DNA of 64,000 nt from Liolophura sinensis (taxonomy: Eukaryota; Mollusca; Polyplacophora; Chitonida; Chitonidae), in the NCBI RefSeq assembly GCF_032854445.1, contig NC_088299.1, positions 18,593,608 through 18,657,607 of the forward strand. The letters run 5' to 3'. Of this stretch, positions 62,625-64,000 are shown one piece after another. The notes under the pieces were generated by a model. That model was not told where the DNA came from. It saw only the letters and a program-made list of their open reading frames with translations, and did not search any database. How positions within the stretch are numbered: position 1 is the stretch's first letter; every line of letters begins with the position of its first letter. The translations under genes were made by a program, and so were the position numbers.

Positions 62625-64000
62625 GAGGGTAATCACCACTGACAAGGGGCATACTTCATTAGAGGGTAATCACCACTGACAAGGGGCATACCCCTTAGAG
62701 GGTAATCACCACTGACAAGGGGCATACTTCATTAGAGGGTAATCACTCCTGACAAGGGGCATACTCCTTAGAGGGTAATCACCACTGACAAGGGTCATAC
62801 CCCTTAGAGGGTAATCACCCCTGACAAGGGGCATACTTCATTAGAGGGTAATCACCCCTGACAAGGGGCATACTCCTTAGGGGGTAAACAGCACTGACAA
62901 GGGTCATACCCCTTAGAGGGTAATCACTCCTGACAAGGGGCATACTCCTTAGAGGGTATTCACCTCTGACAAGGGGCATACTTCATTAGAGGGCAATCAC
63001 CACTGACAAGGGGCATACTTCATTAGAGGGTAATCACCCCTGACAAGGGGCATACTCCTTTGAGGGTAATCACTCCTGACAAGGGGCATACTCCTTAGAG
63101 GGTAATCAGCACTGACAAGGGGCATACCCCTTAGAGGGTAATCACCACTGACAAGGGGCATACTCCTTAGGGGGGTAATCAGCACTGACAAGGGGCATAC
63201 TTCATTAGAGGGCAATCACCCCTGACAAGGGGCATACTCCTTAGGGGGTAATCAGCACTGACAAGGGGCATACTCCTTAGAGGGTAATCAGCACTGACAA
63301 GGGGCATACCCCTTAGAGGGTAATCACCACTGACAAGGGGCATACTCCTTAGGGGGTAATCAGCACTGACAAGGGGCATACCCCTTAGAGGGTAATCACC
63401 ACTGACAAGGGGCATACTCCTTAGGGGGTAATCAGCACTGACAAGGGGCATACTTCATTAGAGGGTAATCAGTACTGACAAGGGGCATACTTCATTAGAG
63501 GGTAATCCGTCCTGACAAGGGGCATACCCCTTAGAGGGCAATCACCACTGACAAGGGGCATACTTCATTAGAGGGTAATCACCCCTGACAAGGGGCATAC
63601 TCCTTAGGGGGTAATCAGCACTGACAAGGGCCATACTCCTTAGAGGGTAATCACCACTGACAAGGGTCATACCCCTTAGAGGGTAATCACCCCTGACAAG
63701 GGGCATACTTCATTAGAGGGTAATCACCCCTGACAAGGGGCATACTCCTTAGGGGGTAAACAGCACTGACAAGGGTCATACCCCTTAGAGGGTAATCACT
63801 CCTGACAAGGGGCATACTCCTTAGAGGGTATTCACCTCTGACAAGGGGCATACTTCATTAGAGGGCAATCACCACTGACAAGGGGCATACTTCATTAGAG
63901 GGTAATCACCCCTGACAAGGGGCATACTCCTTAGGGGGTAATCAGCACTGACAAGGGTCATACCCCTTAGAGGGTAATCACTCCTGACAAGGGGCATACT

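Larger units (their letters stand above)
59392..64000. repeat. Minisatellite, 36-bp unit, about 128 copies, open at right edge
   Basis: The unit is agcactgacaaggggcatac plus tccttagagggtaatc. The first units (59392-59500) are degenerate and the later ones very similar. Many units carry AAGGGG-cata-CCCCTT, a perfect 6-bp inverted repeat. The array has no spacers or conserved leader, so it is not CRISPR-like. Minus-strand frames reading MPLVSADYPLRS repeats are artefacts of the unit length. Confidence 0.97.

Noticed and set aside
59386-63451. Many minus-strand frames reading MPLVSADYPLRS repeats, suggestive of a repetitive protein
   Set aside because: They follow the 36-bp array exactly, are interrupted at every irregular unit, and have no flanking coding sequence.
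51082-64000. Search for GMDS exon 2 (DGSYLAEFLL-like)
   Set aside because: None of the unique stretches between arrays encodes it next to an acceptor, so it is probably beyond the right edge.

Overview
The window is eukaryotic. It has low gene density, phase-consistent GT-AG introns, tRNA-derived SINEs, a decayed LINE, MITE-like elements and a very heavy load of minisatellites. The main SINE family (box A/B head, a 3' end with 'ttgagtacggcgtaaaacac' followed by an aaataaat tail), the short hairpin element with AAAGGGAAGTAACT arms, and the second SINE type point to a mollusc or close lophotrochozoan. I cannot name the species.

Layout. 0-23 kb: no gene I can identify with confidence. It holds SINE copies, seven tandem arrays (units of 18, 39, 43, 47, 37, 2 and 53 bp) and two weak exon candidates on the minus strand. 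23.3-27.9 kb: a mobile element of about 4.6 kb bounded by two 453-bp direct repeats with no difference seen. It carries an intact 684-codon Mutator-like transposase-type reading frame (+) and, convergent to it, a frameshifted gene with a His-Me-finger (I-PpoI-like) zinc-binding domain (-). 28-32 kb: a full-length SINE with target-site duplication and two arrays (34 and 29 bp).

32.4-50.2 kb: a five-exon gene on the minus strand, reconstructed here from splice sites and reading phase. It encodes about 545 aa: SAM, SAM, a basic linker, a retropepsin-like aspartic protease domain with a D-S-G active site, then a Ser/Thr-rich tail of ten 13-residue repeats. Its introns hold a LINE fragment, several SINEs and large minisatellites (38, 50, 36 and 22 bp units).

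50.15-51.0 kb: a shared head-to-head promoter region. From 51,007 on the plus strand, exon 1 of a GDP-mannose 4,6-dehydratase gene (GMDS) is followed by an intron that fills the rest of the window. That intron contains arrays with 56, 34, 17, 16, 41 and 36 bp units and a clean 118-bp MITE with an 8-bp target duplication. The last array (36-bp unit, at least 4.6 kb) runs off the right edge and contains a 1,192-bp tandem higher-order duplication.

By my boundaries, tandem arrays cover roughly 19-20 kb, about 30% of the window. Nearly all short open frames inside them are repeat artefacts. The two host genes have no obvious shared function. GMDS makes the precursor of GDP-fucose, and the SAM-protease protein looks like a scaffold or protease of unknown role.
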